Counted from the first letter of the stretch, positions 7,465 to 16,224 are shown. The stretch is DNA of 64,000 nt from Gaiellasilicea sp963850995 (GCA_963850995.1 CAWKNQ010000013.1:62001-126000), one strand, 5' to 3'. The notes: generated from the sequence alone by a model not told the origin. A program made the numbers and translations.

Positions 7465-8229
7465 ATGGACACGCCATCGCTCGGTCTGCGCCTCGGCGCG
7501 GAGGCGCTCGGCACGTTTTTGTTCTTCTTCCTCGGCTTCAACGCGGTCGCCGTTTCGGTCGACATCGGCGCCGGCGCGATAGAGAGCATCGGGATCGCTT
7601 TCGCGTTCGGCCTCGGCCTCGCGATGGCCATCGCGGCGCTAGGACACATCTCCGGCGGCCACTTCAACCCCGCCGTGTCCCTCGGCCTCGCCGCAGCGCG
7701 GAAGTTCCCCCCGAAGGAGATCCTCCCGTACTGGATCGCGCAGCTCGTCGGAGGCTTCGTCTCCGTTCTCGCGGTCGCCGTGGTGTACTCCGGGAGCGCG
7801 GTCGACGCGCTCGACACTGCTCCCGGGGTCGGCATCTCGAACGGGGGCGCGCTCCTGCTCGAGCTGATTGCGACCGCCCTCTTCGTGATCGTGATCTGCA
7901 CCGTCGCGACAGATGACCGTGCGCCCTGGAAGGGCGTGATGGCGCCGCTCCTGATCGGGCTCTTCATCTTCACCGCGGCCGTGGCGATCGGCCCGGCGTC
8001 GGGTGGCTCGTTCAACCCGGCGAGATCGTTCGACCCCGCTCTCTTCAACGGCAACTTCGACGACCTCTGGATCTATCTCGTCGGGCCGCTCGCCGGGGGC
8101 GTGATCGGAGGAGCGTGCTGGATGCTGTTCAGCCCGACTCCCAAGTTCGAGCCGGCCACGATTCGTGCAACCGGCGGCCTGCCGCAAACCGACGCTGCCG
8201 AAGGAGGTAGCTCCGAGACGGTCGACTAG
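7465..8229 (+). CDS. MIP-family aquaporin / glycerol facilitator
   Basis: The 254-residue inner-membrane channel has six hydrophobic segments and both pore half-helices. The first NPA motif lies at 68-70 in GGHFNPAVS and the second at 184-186 in GGSFNPARS. Arg187 is the usual selectivity-filter arginine. Family function is passive transport of water or small neutral solutes; which solute is not clear. A hydrophilic tail of about 35 residues follows the last helix. A strong ribosome binding site (AAAGGAGG) precedes ATG 7465. Confidence 0.93.
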   Translation: MDTPSLGLRLGAEALGTFLFFFLGFNAVAVSVDIGAGAIESIGIAFAFGLGLAMAIAALGHISGGHFNPAVSLGLAAARKFPPKEILPYWIAQLVGGFVSVLAVAVVYSGSAVDALDTAPGVGISNGGALLLELIATALFVIVICTVATDDRAPWKGVMAPLLIGLFIFTAAVAIGPASGGSFNPARSFDPALFNGNFDDLWIYLVGPLAGGVIGGACWMLFSPTPKFEPATIRATGGLPQTDAAEGGSSETVD

Positions 8230-8285
8230 GTCAGAGGCAGATCGGCGGCGAGTAGGCCTGAGCGACGAACCCCTTCGTGCTCGGC

Positions 8286-9518
8286 TCAGGGGTTCCAGGT
8301 ACCTCGGAAGAAACGGGTCACGAGCGTGACCATGGTGAGGAGGAGCGCCCCGATCAATGTCAGGATGAAGATCGAGATCAACGTCTCGAGCGGGCCCGAA
8401 GGGCCGTCGCCGTCGAAGGGAGCCGGGATCGCGATCCCGAGCACGTCGTGCTGATCCTCCCCTTCGACCGGCGGTAGCGAGGTTGGCTCGGTCCGGCGTG
8501 CTTGTCTCGGAGCGTTCCCGGCGGACTGCCGCTCGGCGATCGCGACCGTGGTCCCGGCCTCGCGGTCGAGCGGGCCGTAGGACGCACGCTCCACGAGCGT
8601 CCCTCGAGTTGCGCACGTCGGAGCTCTCCCGTGCTCGTCGGGAACGGTGCGGGTCTTCGAGACGACCTTCACCAGTGTCGCCGGCGTCCCGACTGGCGGG
8701 CGCCGCTCGGTCGAGAGGCTGAGTGCGTAGGTGCCTGGGCTGAGAGCGCGGCCGGCCGCGCGTCCGGCGAAGTCGACTGTGTTGAGCCCCTTGCGGCCGC
8801 GCACGGGGATCGCGGCGGCGACGCGGCAGGACGGAACAGGCCCGCGGACGACGAGGAAGAGGCGTCCTGCGCGCGCCAGCTGGAAGCGGAGGCGGACGGC
8901 GACGCCGCCCTTCACGCGACGCGGCGTGGCACGGATCGAGCGCTGCTGGGCGATGGAGATCCGCGCCGGGCGGGAGAGGGTCGCGACGCTCGGGCTTGCG
9001 GATGCCGAGGTCTGCGCGGCAGGTGCGGACGAGGTGGGCACAGCAGAGGAAGCACCCGAAGAGGCCGGTGCCTGCGGCTGACCACCGGACGAGGCCGGCG
9101 TGGCCGACCCAGGTGCCGGTGCTCGGGAGGCGGGCGTCGGCGTCGGCGGGGACGAGGTAGACGGCGTGGGAGCGAGCAGCGGCCGTGGGTTCGGCGGCGG
9201 GATCGGCGTCGTCGGCGGGGGCGGAAGCAGCGGTGCAGGCGCGGGCGCCGGCGGCTCGACCGGCAAAGGTGGAGCGGGCGGCGGGGCCGGCAGCGGCGAA
9301 GGTGATGGAAGCGGCGGTGGCGTCGTCGGCGGCGGGGGCGCAGGAGGCAACGTCGGCGGAGGCGGAGTCGGTAGAGGCGGCAGCGGGAGCGGCGGCGTGG
9401 TCACGGTCGGAAGCGGCGGGGCTTCGAGCGCGTGCGTCGGCTCGACGAAGACTTGTGCGGCAAGTAGACCGGCGGCTGCGACGACGAGGCAGACAGCCGT
9501 CTTCTTGGACCAGGACAC
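8286..9518 (-). CDS. Secreted, proline-rich membrane-anchored protein
   Basis: I place the start at GTG 9518 (410 residues), because it opens directly into a signal sequence (VSWSKKTAVCLVVAAAGLL) and has GGAG/AAGGGGG upstream. The longer reading frame to 9740 would add an arginine-rich lead with no signal. After the signal comes a long Pro/Thr/Ser/Ala-rich stretch (about 30-190), then a folded region (about 205-290) that reads like a beta-rich domain, and a transmembrane helix near the C-terminus. It would span the cell wall and display the domain outside. Function is unknown. The Pro-rich stretch translates as a Gly-rich shadow on the other strand. Confidence 0.6.
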   Translation of the reverse strand: MSWSKKTAVCLVVAAAGLLAAQVFVEPTHALEAPPLPTVTTPPLPLPPLPTPPPPTLPPAPPPPTTPPPLPSPSPLPAPPPAPPLPVEPPAPAPAPLLPPPPTTPIPPPNPRPLLAPTPSTSSPPTPTPASRAPAPGSATPASSGGQPQAPASSGASSAVPTSSAPAAQTSASASPSVATLSRPARISIAQQRSIRATPRRVKGGVAVRLRFQLARAGRLFLVVRGPVPSCRVAAAIPVRGRKGLNTVDFAGRAAGRALSPGTYALSLSTERRPPVGTPATLVKVVSKTRTVPDEHGRAPTCATRGTLVERASYGPLDREAGTTVAIAERQSAGNAPRQARRTEPTSLPPVEGEDQHDVLGIAIPAPFDGDGPSGPLETLISIFILTLIGALLLTMVTLVTRFFRGTWNP

Positions 9519-9630
9519 GCGCGTACCCCCTTCTCCGACTTGATGCCTTCCCGGTTCACAACGGCCGGGGGCCGTCGAAAGGTGCGGCCGGCGGAGCGGG
9601 TGGACCGCCCCGCCGGCCGCGAGCGTCGCG

Positions 9631-9858
9631 CTAGTGCTTGCGGGCGGTCGCCTTGCCGCCCTTGCGGCCGGCGGCCTTCTTCTGCGCCGTCGTGCCGCCC
9701 TGGCGCGAGTCGCCGCTTCCGGAGTGCGAGCGCTCGCCACCGCGCTTCGAGGCGCCGGGGGAGTTCGCGATCTTCGCCGCGCGCTCCTTCGACATTCCCT
9801 TGTCCTTCAGGGCCTCGTACTGCTTCTCGTTCTTCACGTTGGCTGACTTGCTGGGCAT
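9631..9858 (-). CDS. Small basic Lys/Gly-rich protein (DUF7218-like)
   Basis: The 75-residue protein is strongly basic. It opens with SANVKNEKQYEALKDKGMS followed by KERAAKIANSPGASKRGG, then a Gly/Lys/Arg tail ending KATARKH. The N-terminal pattern resembles small actinobacterial proteins (DUF7218-like) that often carry a Rho-N-like tail, which is absent here. It may bind nucleic acid, judging by charge alone. It lies between the proline-rich protein and the CBS protein, all on the minus strand. Confidence 0.6.
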   Translation of the reverse strand: MPSKSANVKNEKQYEALKDKGMSKERAAKIANSPGASKRGGERSHSGSGDSRQGGTTAQKKAAGRKGGKATARKH

Positions 9859-9871
9859 GACCCCTCCTTGG

Positions 9872-10285
9872 CTATTGCGAAATCTGCTGCACGACCTCGC
9901 CCGTGAGCGAGTCGTGCCCCGACGTGGCGACGTCGGCCTGGGCGAGGATGCCGACGAGCTTGCCGTCCTCCTCGCACACTGGCAGGCGCCGTACCTGGTG
10001 CTCCGCCATCAGCCGCGCGGCCTCCTCCAGGCTCTGCTGCGGGTCGACGGTGACGACGTCCTTCGACGCGATCTCGCCGATCGTCGTATCGGTCGAGCTG
10101 CCCTCAGCGACGACACGGAGCGTGAGGTCGCGGTCAGTGATCATCCCGACGAGGCGGTCGTCCTCGGTGATGGGGAGCGCCCCGACGTCCTCGCTCTTCA
10201 TCTTCTGCGCTGCTTCACGGGCGGTCGTGTCGGGCGTGACCGTCGTCGGATTGGACGTCATCGCTTCCTGGATCGACTTGTGCAT
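9872..10285 (-). CDS. CBS-domain pair protein
   Basis: The 137-residue protein consists of two CBS motifs (about 8-62 and 73-128). DRLVGMITDRDLTLRVV and GKLVGILAQADVA mark the ends of the two repeats. CBS pairs bind adenosine nucleotides and act as energy or stress sensors. Here no catalytic domain is attached. I use ATG 10285, which has AAAGGGG upstream; a longer frame to 10333 has no such site. Confidence 0.88.
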   Translation of the reverse strand: MHKSIQEAMTSNPTTVTPDTTAREAAQKMKSEDVGALPITEDDRLVGMITDRDLTLRVVAEGSSTDTTIGEIASKDVVTVDPQQSLEEAARLMAEHQVRRLPVCEEDGKLVGILAQADVATSGHDSLTGEVVQQISQ

Positions 10286-10435
10286 CTGAACCCCTTTCGT
10301 CGACGTGGGCCGGTCAGTCCGCGTCCGGGACATCCTCAGCGTCGCCCTGCTCCTCCTCGGGATCGGGCACGGGCGTGCCTTCGGCTTCCTCGTTTCGGTC
10401 GTCCTCGCGCGGGTGCTCGACTATCCTGATCGCTC

Positions 10436-12342
10436 ATGAAGGTCGTCCTTCCCGATTCGAGCGAACTGGAACTTCCCGACGGCGCCACCGGCCTCGACGC
10501 GGCACGCGCGATCGGGCCGAGGCTCGCCGAGCAGGCGGTGCTGATCCGCTCGAACGGAGTGGTGCAGGACCTGCGTCTGCCGCTCTCCGACGGCCAGCCG
10601 ATCCAGATCCTGACGACCCGCGACAGCGACGATCCGGACGCGCTCTCCGTCCTGCGCCACTCGGCCGCGCACCTGCTCGCCGAAGCAGTCCGGCGGCTCT
10701 ACCCAGGGGTGAAGATCGCAATCGGCCCGCCGGTCGAGAACGGCTTCTACTACGACTTCGAGTTCCCGGAGCCGATCCGGGAGGAGGACCTCGAGAAGAT
10801 CGAGGCGGAGATCATGCGGGAGCTCGAGGAAGGCCGCTCCTGGGAGCGCGAGGAGATCTCCGCCGCGGACGCGAGACAGCGCTTCCTCGAGGAGAACGAG
10901 CCGTACAAGGTCGAGCTCGTCGACACGGCCGAAGGGGACATCTCGCTGTACACGCAGGGCGAGTTCACCGACCTCTGCCGCGGCCCTCACTTGCAGGACT
11001 CGAAGCCGATCAAGGCGATCAAGCTGACCTCACTCGCCGGCGCGTACTGGCGCGGCGACGAGCGGAACACGCAGCTGACGCGGATCTACGGAACGGCCTT
11101 CTACTCGAAGGCGGATCTCGAGGCGTACCTCGAGCGGCTGGAGCAGGCGCGTGAGCGCGACCACCGCCGCCTGGGCACGCAGCTCGATCTCTTCCACTTC
11201 GACGATCGCTCGCCCGGCTCGCCGTTCTGGCATCCGAAGGGGATGGCGATCTACAACGCGCTCGAGGAGGTGCGGCGGCGCGAGAACCTCAGGCGCGGCT
11301 ACGTCGAGGTGAAGACGCCGCTGATCTACGAGAAGGCCCTCGTGGGTGACGTCGGGCCACTGGGAGAAGTTCCGCGACAACATGTTCCTGATCCCGCTGG
11401 ACGACGACCAGCTGTTCGCGATCAAGCCGATGAACTGCCCCGGGCACATGCTCCTCTTCGGGAGCGCGCTCCGGAGCTACCGCGACCTACCGCTGCGGTA
11501 CGCAGAGGCGGCGCCGCTCCACCGCAACGAGCTCGCGGGCGCGCTGCACGGGCTCACCCGCGTCCGCTACGTGACGCAGGACGACGCGCACATCTTCTGC
11601 ACGCGGGAGCAGATCGAGCCCGAGCTCGACGGCACGCTCGAGTACCTGAGGGATCTCTACGGCATGTTCGGGCTCGAGCCGCGTGCCGAGCTCTCGACGC
11701 GTCCGGACAACAAGCTCGGCACCGACGAGGAGTGGGACTTCACCGAGGGCGAGCTCGTGACGTGCGCTCGACCGGCACAAGATCACCTACTTCGTCGGCG
11801 AGGGCGAAGGGTCGTTCTACGGGCCGAAGATCGACCTGCACATGACCGACGTCCTCGGCCGGTCGTGGCAGCTCGGCACGATCCAGCTCGACGCGCAGAT
11901 GCCGGCCCGGTTCGGCCTCACGTACATGGGACCGGACAACCACGAGCACCCGGTGTTCGTGATCCACCGCGCGTTCTTCGGCTCCTTCGAGCGCTTCATC
12001 GGGATCCTGATCGAGCACTACGGCGGCGCCTTTCCGTTCTGGCTCGCGCCGGTGCAGGTTCGGCTGCTGCCGGTCGGCGAGGACCACCGCGAGGCGGTGC
12101 GCGGGTTGCGCGAGCGGATCGAGGCCGAGGGTTTTCGCGTCGACGTGGACGAGCGCGACGAGACGGTCGGCAAGCGGATTCGCGACGCCGAGGTCGAGAA
12201 GGTGCCGTTCACGATCGTCTACGGCGACCGCGAATCCGACGAGTCGCTCGCCGTCCGCGAGCACGGCGGCGGCCAGTCCACCGAGAGCCTCGAAGCGCTG
12301 CTCGAACGCTTCCGTGCAGAGGTTGCTACCATCGAATCCTGA
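10436..12342 (+). CDS. thrS: Threonine-tRNA ligase (two frameshifts in this sequence)
   Basis: The reading is threonyl-tRNA synthetase from end to end, but in three frames. Removing one base at about 11342 (EKAL then TSGHWEKFRDNMF) and one at about 11763 (EGEL then ALDRHKITYF) restores a protein of about 634 residues, the usual length. Domains in order are TGS (1-60), editing domain with HSAAH and CRGPH, catalytic core with MNCPGH and TQDDAHIFC, and anticodon-binding domain (from about residue 535). The zinc ligands Cys and two His are present. It charges tRNA-Thr and must be functional in the organism, so the shifts are probably sequence errors. Confidence 0.92.
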
Positions 12343-12438
12343 AAGAAGGAGCGGACCACAGCCCCTCACCTTCCCGGGCCCAACCCCATGTATGGTGCTC
12401 GCGAGGGTTCAACCGAGTCGGTTGGATGGGAAACGTGG

Positions 12439-12458
12439 CCGCTGCTTGCAGCGGTTTT
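12439..12458 (+). terminator. Terminator-like hairpin in the infC leader (candidate attenuator)
   Basis: CCGCTG/CAGCGG closes a CTTG loop and is followed immediately by TTTT. It sits about 45 nt before infC and about 100 nt after thrS. A second hairpin, CAACCGA-GT-CGGTTG, lies about 30 nt upstream. Leader attenuation of the infC-rpmI-rplT operon by L20 is known in other bacteria; here it is inferred from position and structure. Confidence 0.5.
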
Positions 12459-12500
12459 CGTCGTCCATGAGGAGGATTCAACCAGCTTGGTGAAGAGCCT

Positions 12501-13184
12501 TTGAGGCCGAGACGGCGTCCGGAAGACCGGACGCGTCCGCAGCCACAGGACCGGATCAACGACGCGATTCGCGTCTCCCAGGTGCGCCTGGTGGGCGAGG
12601 ACGGAGAGCAGATCGGGATCAAGTCGACCAGCGAGGCACTCGAGTACGCCTATGCGAGGGGGCTCGACCTGGTCGAGGTCGCTGCGCAGGCCGACCCGCC
12701 TGTCGCGCGGGTGATGGACTACGGGAAGTACAAGTACGAGCAGGAGCAGAAGGCCAAGCTCGCACGGAAGCACCAGACCCAGATCAACGTCAAGGAGATC
12801 AAGTTCAGGCCGAAGATCGGCATTCACGACTACGAGACGAAGAAAGGCCACGTCGTGCGCTTCTTGAATCAGCGCGCGAAGGTCAAGGTCACGATCATGT
12901 TCCGCGGGCGGGAGAACCTGCACCCGGAGCGGGGACGCGACCTGCTGCTCCGTCTCGCCGACGAGATCAAGGAGATCGGCGCCGTCGAGTCGCCACCGCT
13001 CCTGGACGGTCGGAACATGGTGATGCTGCTGGGCCCCACGAAGAACGCAGGAGTCAAGACCGATGCCAAAGATGAAGAGATCGAGCGGAGCGAAGAAACG
13101 CTTCAAGGTGACGGGAACCGGAAAGATCACGCGCCGTCACGCGATGAAGAGCCACAACCTGGAGCACAAGTCAGCCAAGCGTAA
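12501..13184 (+). CDS. infC: Translation initiation factor IF-3
   Basis: The 227-residue product contains the IF-3 N-domain (RINDAIRVSQVRLVGEDGEQ), the helical linker (DYGKYKYEQEQKAKLARKHQ) and the C-domain (KEIKFRPKIGIHDYETKKGH to about MVMLLGP). It controls start-codon selection and subunit joining on the 30S. The best available start is TTG 12501; infC often uses non-ATG starts for autoregulation. About 40 residues past the normal end of IF-3 overlap the start of rpmI in another frame. That overlap is either a genuine extension or a lost stop. Confidence 0.92.
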   Translation: MRPRRRPEDRTRPQPQDRINDAIRVSQVRLVGEDGEQIGIKSTSEALEYAYARGLDLVEVAAQADPPVARVMDYGKYKYEQEQKAKLARKHQTQINVKEIKFRPKIGIHDYETKKGHVVRFLNQRAKVKVTIMFRGRENLHPERGRDLLLRLADEIKEIGAVESPPLLDGRNMVMLLGPTKNAGVKTDAKDEEIERSEETLQGDGNRKDHAPSRDEEPQPGAQVSQA

Positions 13185-13260
13185 GCGCGCTCTCGGCAAG
13201 GACTACGTCGTCTCGAAGACGGACGTGCCGCGGCTGAAGAAGCTCCTGGGGATGAAGTAA
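13063..13260 (+). CDS. rpmI: 50S ribosomal protein L35
   Basis: The 65-residue protein is MPKMKRSSGAKKRFKVTGTG and onwards, ending KKLLGMK, with typical length and composition of L35. GGAG lies about 10 nt upstream, inside the overlapping 3' end of infC. Its TAA overlaps the ATG of rplT by one base, giving translational coupling. Confidence 0.95.
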   Translation: MPKMKRSSGAKKRFKVTGTGKITRRHAMKSHNLEHKSAKRKRALGKDYVVSKTDVPRLKKLLGMK

Positions 13261-13649
13261 TGCCGAGGGTCAAGCGATCTGTCCACGCCCGCAAGAAGCG
13301 GCGCAAGGTCCTCGGCCAGGCGAAGGGGTACTGGGGGCTCAAGAGCAGGAGCTACCGCTACGCCAAGGAGCAGGTCGAGCACTCGCTCGTCTACGCCTAC
13401 CGGGACCGCAAGAACAAGAAGCGGACGTTCCGCCAGCTCTGGATCGTGCGCATCAACGCGGCCGCCCGTGCGAACGGGCTCTCGTACAACCGGTTCATCT
13501 CAGGCCTGCACAAGGCCGGGATCGAGCTCGACCGGAAGGTGCTCGCCGACCTCGCCGTCGCCGATCCGGCCGCGTTCACCGCGATCGCCGAGCAGGCGAA
13601 GGCCGCGCTCGAAGCCGATCAGTCAGACACGTCCGGCAAGGCGGCCTAA
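13260..13649 (+). CDS. rplT: 50S ribosomal protein L20
   Basis: The 129-residue product has the L20 hallmarks (PRVKRSVHARKKRRKVLGQA, then KGYWGLKSRSYRYAKEQVEH and NRFISGLHKAGIELDRKVLA). L20 is an early assembly protein of the 50S and the usual autoregulator of this operon. The C-terminus has a short Ala-rich extension. It starts in the stop of rpmI and ends 3 nt before the likely start of an rRNA methyltransferase. Confidence 0.96.
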   Translation: MPRVKRSVHARKKRRKVLGQAKGYWGLKSRSYRYAKEQVEHSLVYAYRDRKNKKRTFRQLWIVRINAAARANGLSYNRFISGLHKAGIELDRKVLADLAVADPAAFTAIAEQAKAALEADQSDTSGKAA

Positions 13650-13652
13650 CAC

Positions 13653-14327
13653 CTGATCACCTCGGCGTCGAACCCGACGCTGAAGCTCGTCCGCAAGCTC
13701 CTCGCGCAGAAACGCAAGCGCGAGGAGCTCGGGCTCTTTGCGGTCGAAGGCGAGGATCTCGTCGCCGCGGCGGCCGCGGCCGGGATCGAGCCGGTCGAGC
13801 TGCTCGTCGCCGGCGAGACGGTCGATGCGTCCTTGCTCGCCGACCTCTCGACGCTGCCGCACCCCGCCCGTGTCGTCGGCGTCTACCGCAGCGCCGACCT
13901 GCCGCGCGAGCCGCGGCAGACCGCGCTCGCGCTCTGGCGGCTTTCGGATCCCGGGAACGTCGGCACGCTCCTGCGCGTCGCGGACGCATTCGACGCGGCG
14001 GTGGCCGTCTCGGACGGGTGCGCGGACCCCCTCGGGCCGAAGGCGCTCCGGGCGTCGGTGGGCGCGATCTTCCGCGTGCCGCTGCTGCCGTTCGACCAGA
14101 GCCCGCGGCCGCGGGTCGCCCTCGTCGCGCACGGAGGCCGGCCGCTCCACGAGCTCGACCTGACCGGTCCGGTCACGTTCGTCCTCGGCGCGGAGCGGGA
14201 GGGGTTGCCGGAGCGAATCGTCGCTCATAGCGACGAGCTCGCCACGATCGTGACGCCCGGCGCGGCCGAGTCGCTGAACGTGGCCGCCGCAGGCGCGATC
14301 GCGCTTTACGAGCACTCGCGCCGCTGA
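13653..14327 (+). CDS. SpoU/TrmH-family RNA 2'-O-methyltransferase, CTG start
   Basis: Coding continues back from the obvious methyltransferase domain to an in-frame stop at 13647-13649. The N-terminal substrate-binding domain (ITSASNPTLKLVRKLLAQK, EELGLFAVEGEDL) is present and needs a start at about CTG 13653; the first ordinary start (TTG 13833) would delete it. The SPOUT domain carries the three motifs: LSDPGNVGTLLRVADAF, FVLGAEREGLP and SLNVAAAGAIALYE. It methylates a ribose in rRNA or tRNA. The protein is 224 residues. It is the last gene of the rplT operon. Confidence 0.85.
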   Translation: MITSASNPTLKLVRKLLAQKRKREELGLFAVEGEDLVAAAAAAGIEPVELLVAGETVDASLLADLSTLPHPARVVGVYRSADLPREPRQTALALWRLSDPGNVGTLLRVADAFDAAVAVSDGCADPLGPKALRASVGAIFRVPLLPFDQSPRPRVALVAHGGRPLHELDLTGPVTFVLGAEREGLPERIVAHSDELATIVTPGAAESLNVAAAGAIALYEHSRR

Positions 14328-14330
14328 GAC

Positions 14331-14360
14331 ACCGGTGTCAGAGACGAGTCTGACACCGGT
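14331..14360. terminator. Bidirectional hairpin between convergent genes
   Basis: A perfect 12-bp stem ACCGGTGTCAGA/TCTGACACCGGT encloses GACGAG. It lies between the methyltransferase (plus) and the DUF2207 gene (minus) and could stop transcripts from both sides. No long T-run is present. Confidence 0.7.
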
Positions 14361-14364
14361 CGAT

Positions 14365-16224
14365 CTACCAGGCACCGCCGCCTCCGCCGCCTCCGCCGCC
14401 TCCGCCGCCGCCGGAGAAGCCCCCGCCGAAGCCGCCCGAACCGGAGGAGGGCGGCGCCAGCGCCGAGCCGAAGCCGGCTGCGAGGTCGCCGATACTGAGT
14501 GAGGTCGCGCCCGAGGCGAGGTCGCCGTGCGGGCCGATCCAGTACAGCGTGCTGGCCGTCGCAAGCGCTTCGGGCATGTGCAGCTGCGCGCCCTGGAGCA
14601 CGCGCTCCGCGATGCCGAACGCGATCCCGTAGACGAGGTACCGCTCCCAGATCTCGAGCGTCGCCGGCGGCGCTTCGTCGAGCCGCGGGAAGTCCGTCAG
14701 GTAGCGCCGGAACGCCTCCCAGCGCTCGGCCTCCGCCTGCGCGTCGGGCGTCCGCCGCCGCCACAGGCGGCGGTTGAGGGCCGCGATCACGAGTGCGACA
14801 GCGCCGAAGAGGCCGCAGCAGCCGAGCGCGATCGTGACCACGCTCCGCCAGGTCGGAGCGACCGCGTTGAAGCCGCTGATGCCGGCGAAGAGCAGGATCG
14901 CACCTACGCCTCCAAGGACGATCGCGCCGCCGACGAGGAGCGCGAGACCCTGGTTGCGGAACCACTTGCGCCCGGAGATCTCGGATCCGACCGCCGACTT
15001 GAAGCTCGAAAAGCGCTCGGAGTTTCCTTCGCGGTCGTCCTCGATCCGGTCGCGGAAGCGCGAGAGCCGCTCGGGGCCGTCCACCAGAATCGCGTCCACG
15101 ACCTGCGCGACAGGCGCCTCGAAGGCCTCGACGGGCGCCTCGACGTCGGCGAGTGAGAGCTCGAGGTCGGCGACCTGCTGCGTCCTGAGCCCGCCCCAGA
15201 TCTTCTGCTCCGTCGTTACCTGCTCGCCTTTGTAGCGCCCTCGCCGGATCAGGTCGAAGAGCGTCGCCGTGAACTCGAGCGAGCCGGGCGTCCCTCCCTG
15301 CGCGAGCAGAGCGGGCACGAGAGCCGGCTCCGTCTCGGTCGGCGGCTCCTGCTCGTACTCGCGGTCGTAGGTCGTCTTCCGCTCGCGGCCCTCGCGCCAC
15401 CAGACGAATCCGATCAACGCGAGCGCGGGCCCCAGCGCGAGCGCGAGCAGCGTCGCGATCGTGCGCGGCAGATTGTCGAGCGCCTCGTCGATCTTGCGCC
15501 GGTCGCGCACGTAGGCGGCGGCGTCCTCAACCTCCTCCGCGACGATCATCTCGAGCCCCGGCCCGCTCTCGACGGTCATCCCGGCCGTCGAGGTGAAGAC
15601 GCGGCGCGGCACGAGTGCCCGCAGCTCGACGAACTGGCCCGCCGGGATGTCGACCGCGCGCAGGCTGGCGCGCCGGCCGTCGATCGTGACGTCGCCGCGG
15701 ACACTGACCGGGTGCCCCCAGGCGCGGAGGATGTCGCCGGGGGCGATGATCGACGCCGTCAGCCGGCTGAGCCCGACCTCCCACTCGTCGCCCCAGACCT
15801 TCAGGTTCACGTCGACGACGTCGTCGTACGCCGTGGCGACGCCGCGCAGCCTGTAGTGGACGCGGAAGCTGCGCCCCTCCGACGACGCTCGGTAGTGCCA
15901 GACGATCCGCACCCCGTCCTCGGTCTGCGTCGTCCCGTACGTCCCCGGTGCGCCCGAGCAGCCGAGCTCGGCGCACGCTCCCGGCCGGTAGGCGTCGTCG
16001 CCCTCGGAGACCGCGACCTCGTCGAGCGTCTGCCCGTCCTCGAGCGGGATTTCGCGGAACGCGCCGCTGAAGTCACCGGCGAAGTCGAACGAGATCGCCT
16101 CGTCGACCGTCAGGCTGCCGTCCGTCGCGACCTGGACGACGACGTCGGCCGCGGGAAGCGTGAAGGACTTCGCTGCGGCGTCCCCGGCGAGCGCGAGCGC
16201 CCCGAGAAGAACCGCCGCTAGAAC
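14365..16224 (-). CDS. DUF2207 family membrane protein
   Basis: The protein of about 619 residues has an N-terminal signal (AAVLLGALALAGDAAA), a large extracellular beta-rich DUF2207 domain, a transmembrane helix (TIATLLALALGPALALIGFV), a cytoplasmic part, two further hydrophobic segments and a C-terminal Gly/Ser tail ending in a run of about 13 glycines. DUF2207 proteins are commonly encoded beside LemA, as here, and their function is unknown. No ATG/GTG/TTG precedes the signal: the frame offers only GTT 16224 or CTA 16221 at the lemA stop. The start is therefore unresolved. The open frame up to 16917 is a shadow over lemA. Confidence 0.75.
   Translation of the reverse strand, partial: VLAAVLLGALALAGDAAAKSFTLPAADVVVQVATDGSLTVDEAISFDFAGDFSGAFREIPLEDGQTLDEVAVSEGDDAYRPGACAELGCSGAPGTYGTTQTEDGVRIVWHYRASSEGRSFRVHYRLRGVATAYDDVVDVNLKVWGDEWEVGLSRLTASIIAPGDILRAWGHPVSVRGDVTIDGRRASLRAVDIPAGQFVELRALVPRRVFTSTAGMTVESGPGLEMIVAEEVEDAAAYVRDRRKIDEALDNLPRTIATLLALALGPALALIGFVWWREGRERKTTYDREYEQEPPTETEPALVPALLAQGGTPGSLEFTATLFDLIRRGRYKGEQVTTEQKIWGGLRTQQVADLELSLADVEAPVEAFEAPVAQVVDAILVDGPERLSRFRDRIEDDREGNSERFSSFKSAVGSEISGRKWFRNQGLALLVGGAIVLGGVGAILLFAGISGFNAVAPTWRSVVTIALGCCGLFGAVALVIAALNRRLWRRRTPDAQAEAERWEAFRRYLTDFPRLDEAPPATLEIWERYLVYGIAFGIAERVLQGAQLHMPEALATASTLYWIGPHGDLASGATSLSIGDLAAGFGSALAPPSSGSGGFGGGFSGGGGGGGGGGGGGAW

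Noticed and set aside
9100..9543. Gly-rich plus-strand frame opposite the proline-rich gene
   Set aside because: Exact antisense of the Pro-rich stretch; no start signal or domain, while the minus strand has a signal peptide and a transmembrane end.
10309..10435. Acidic minus-strand reading (DRNEEAEGTPVPDPEEE) upstream of thrS
   Set aside because: No start codon in frame; it would overlap the thrS start completely and needs a frameshift. Could be a real small gene with an indel, but not supportable.
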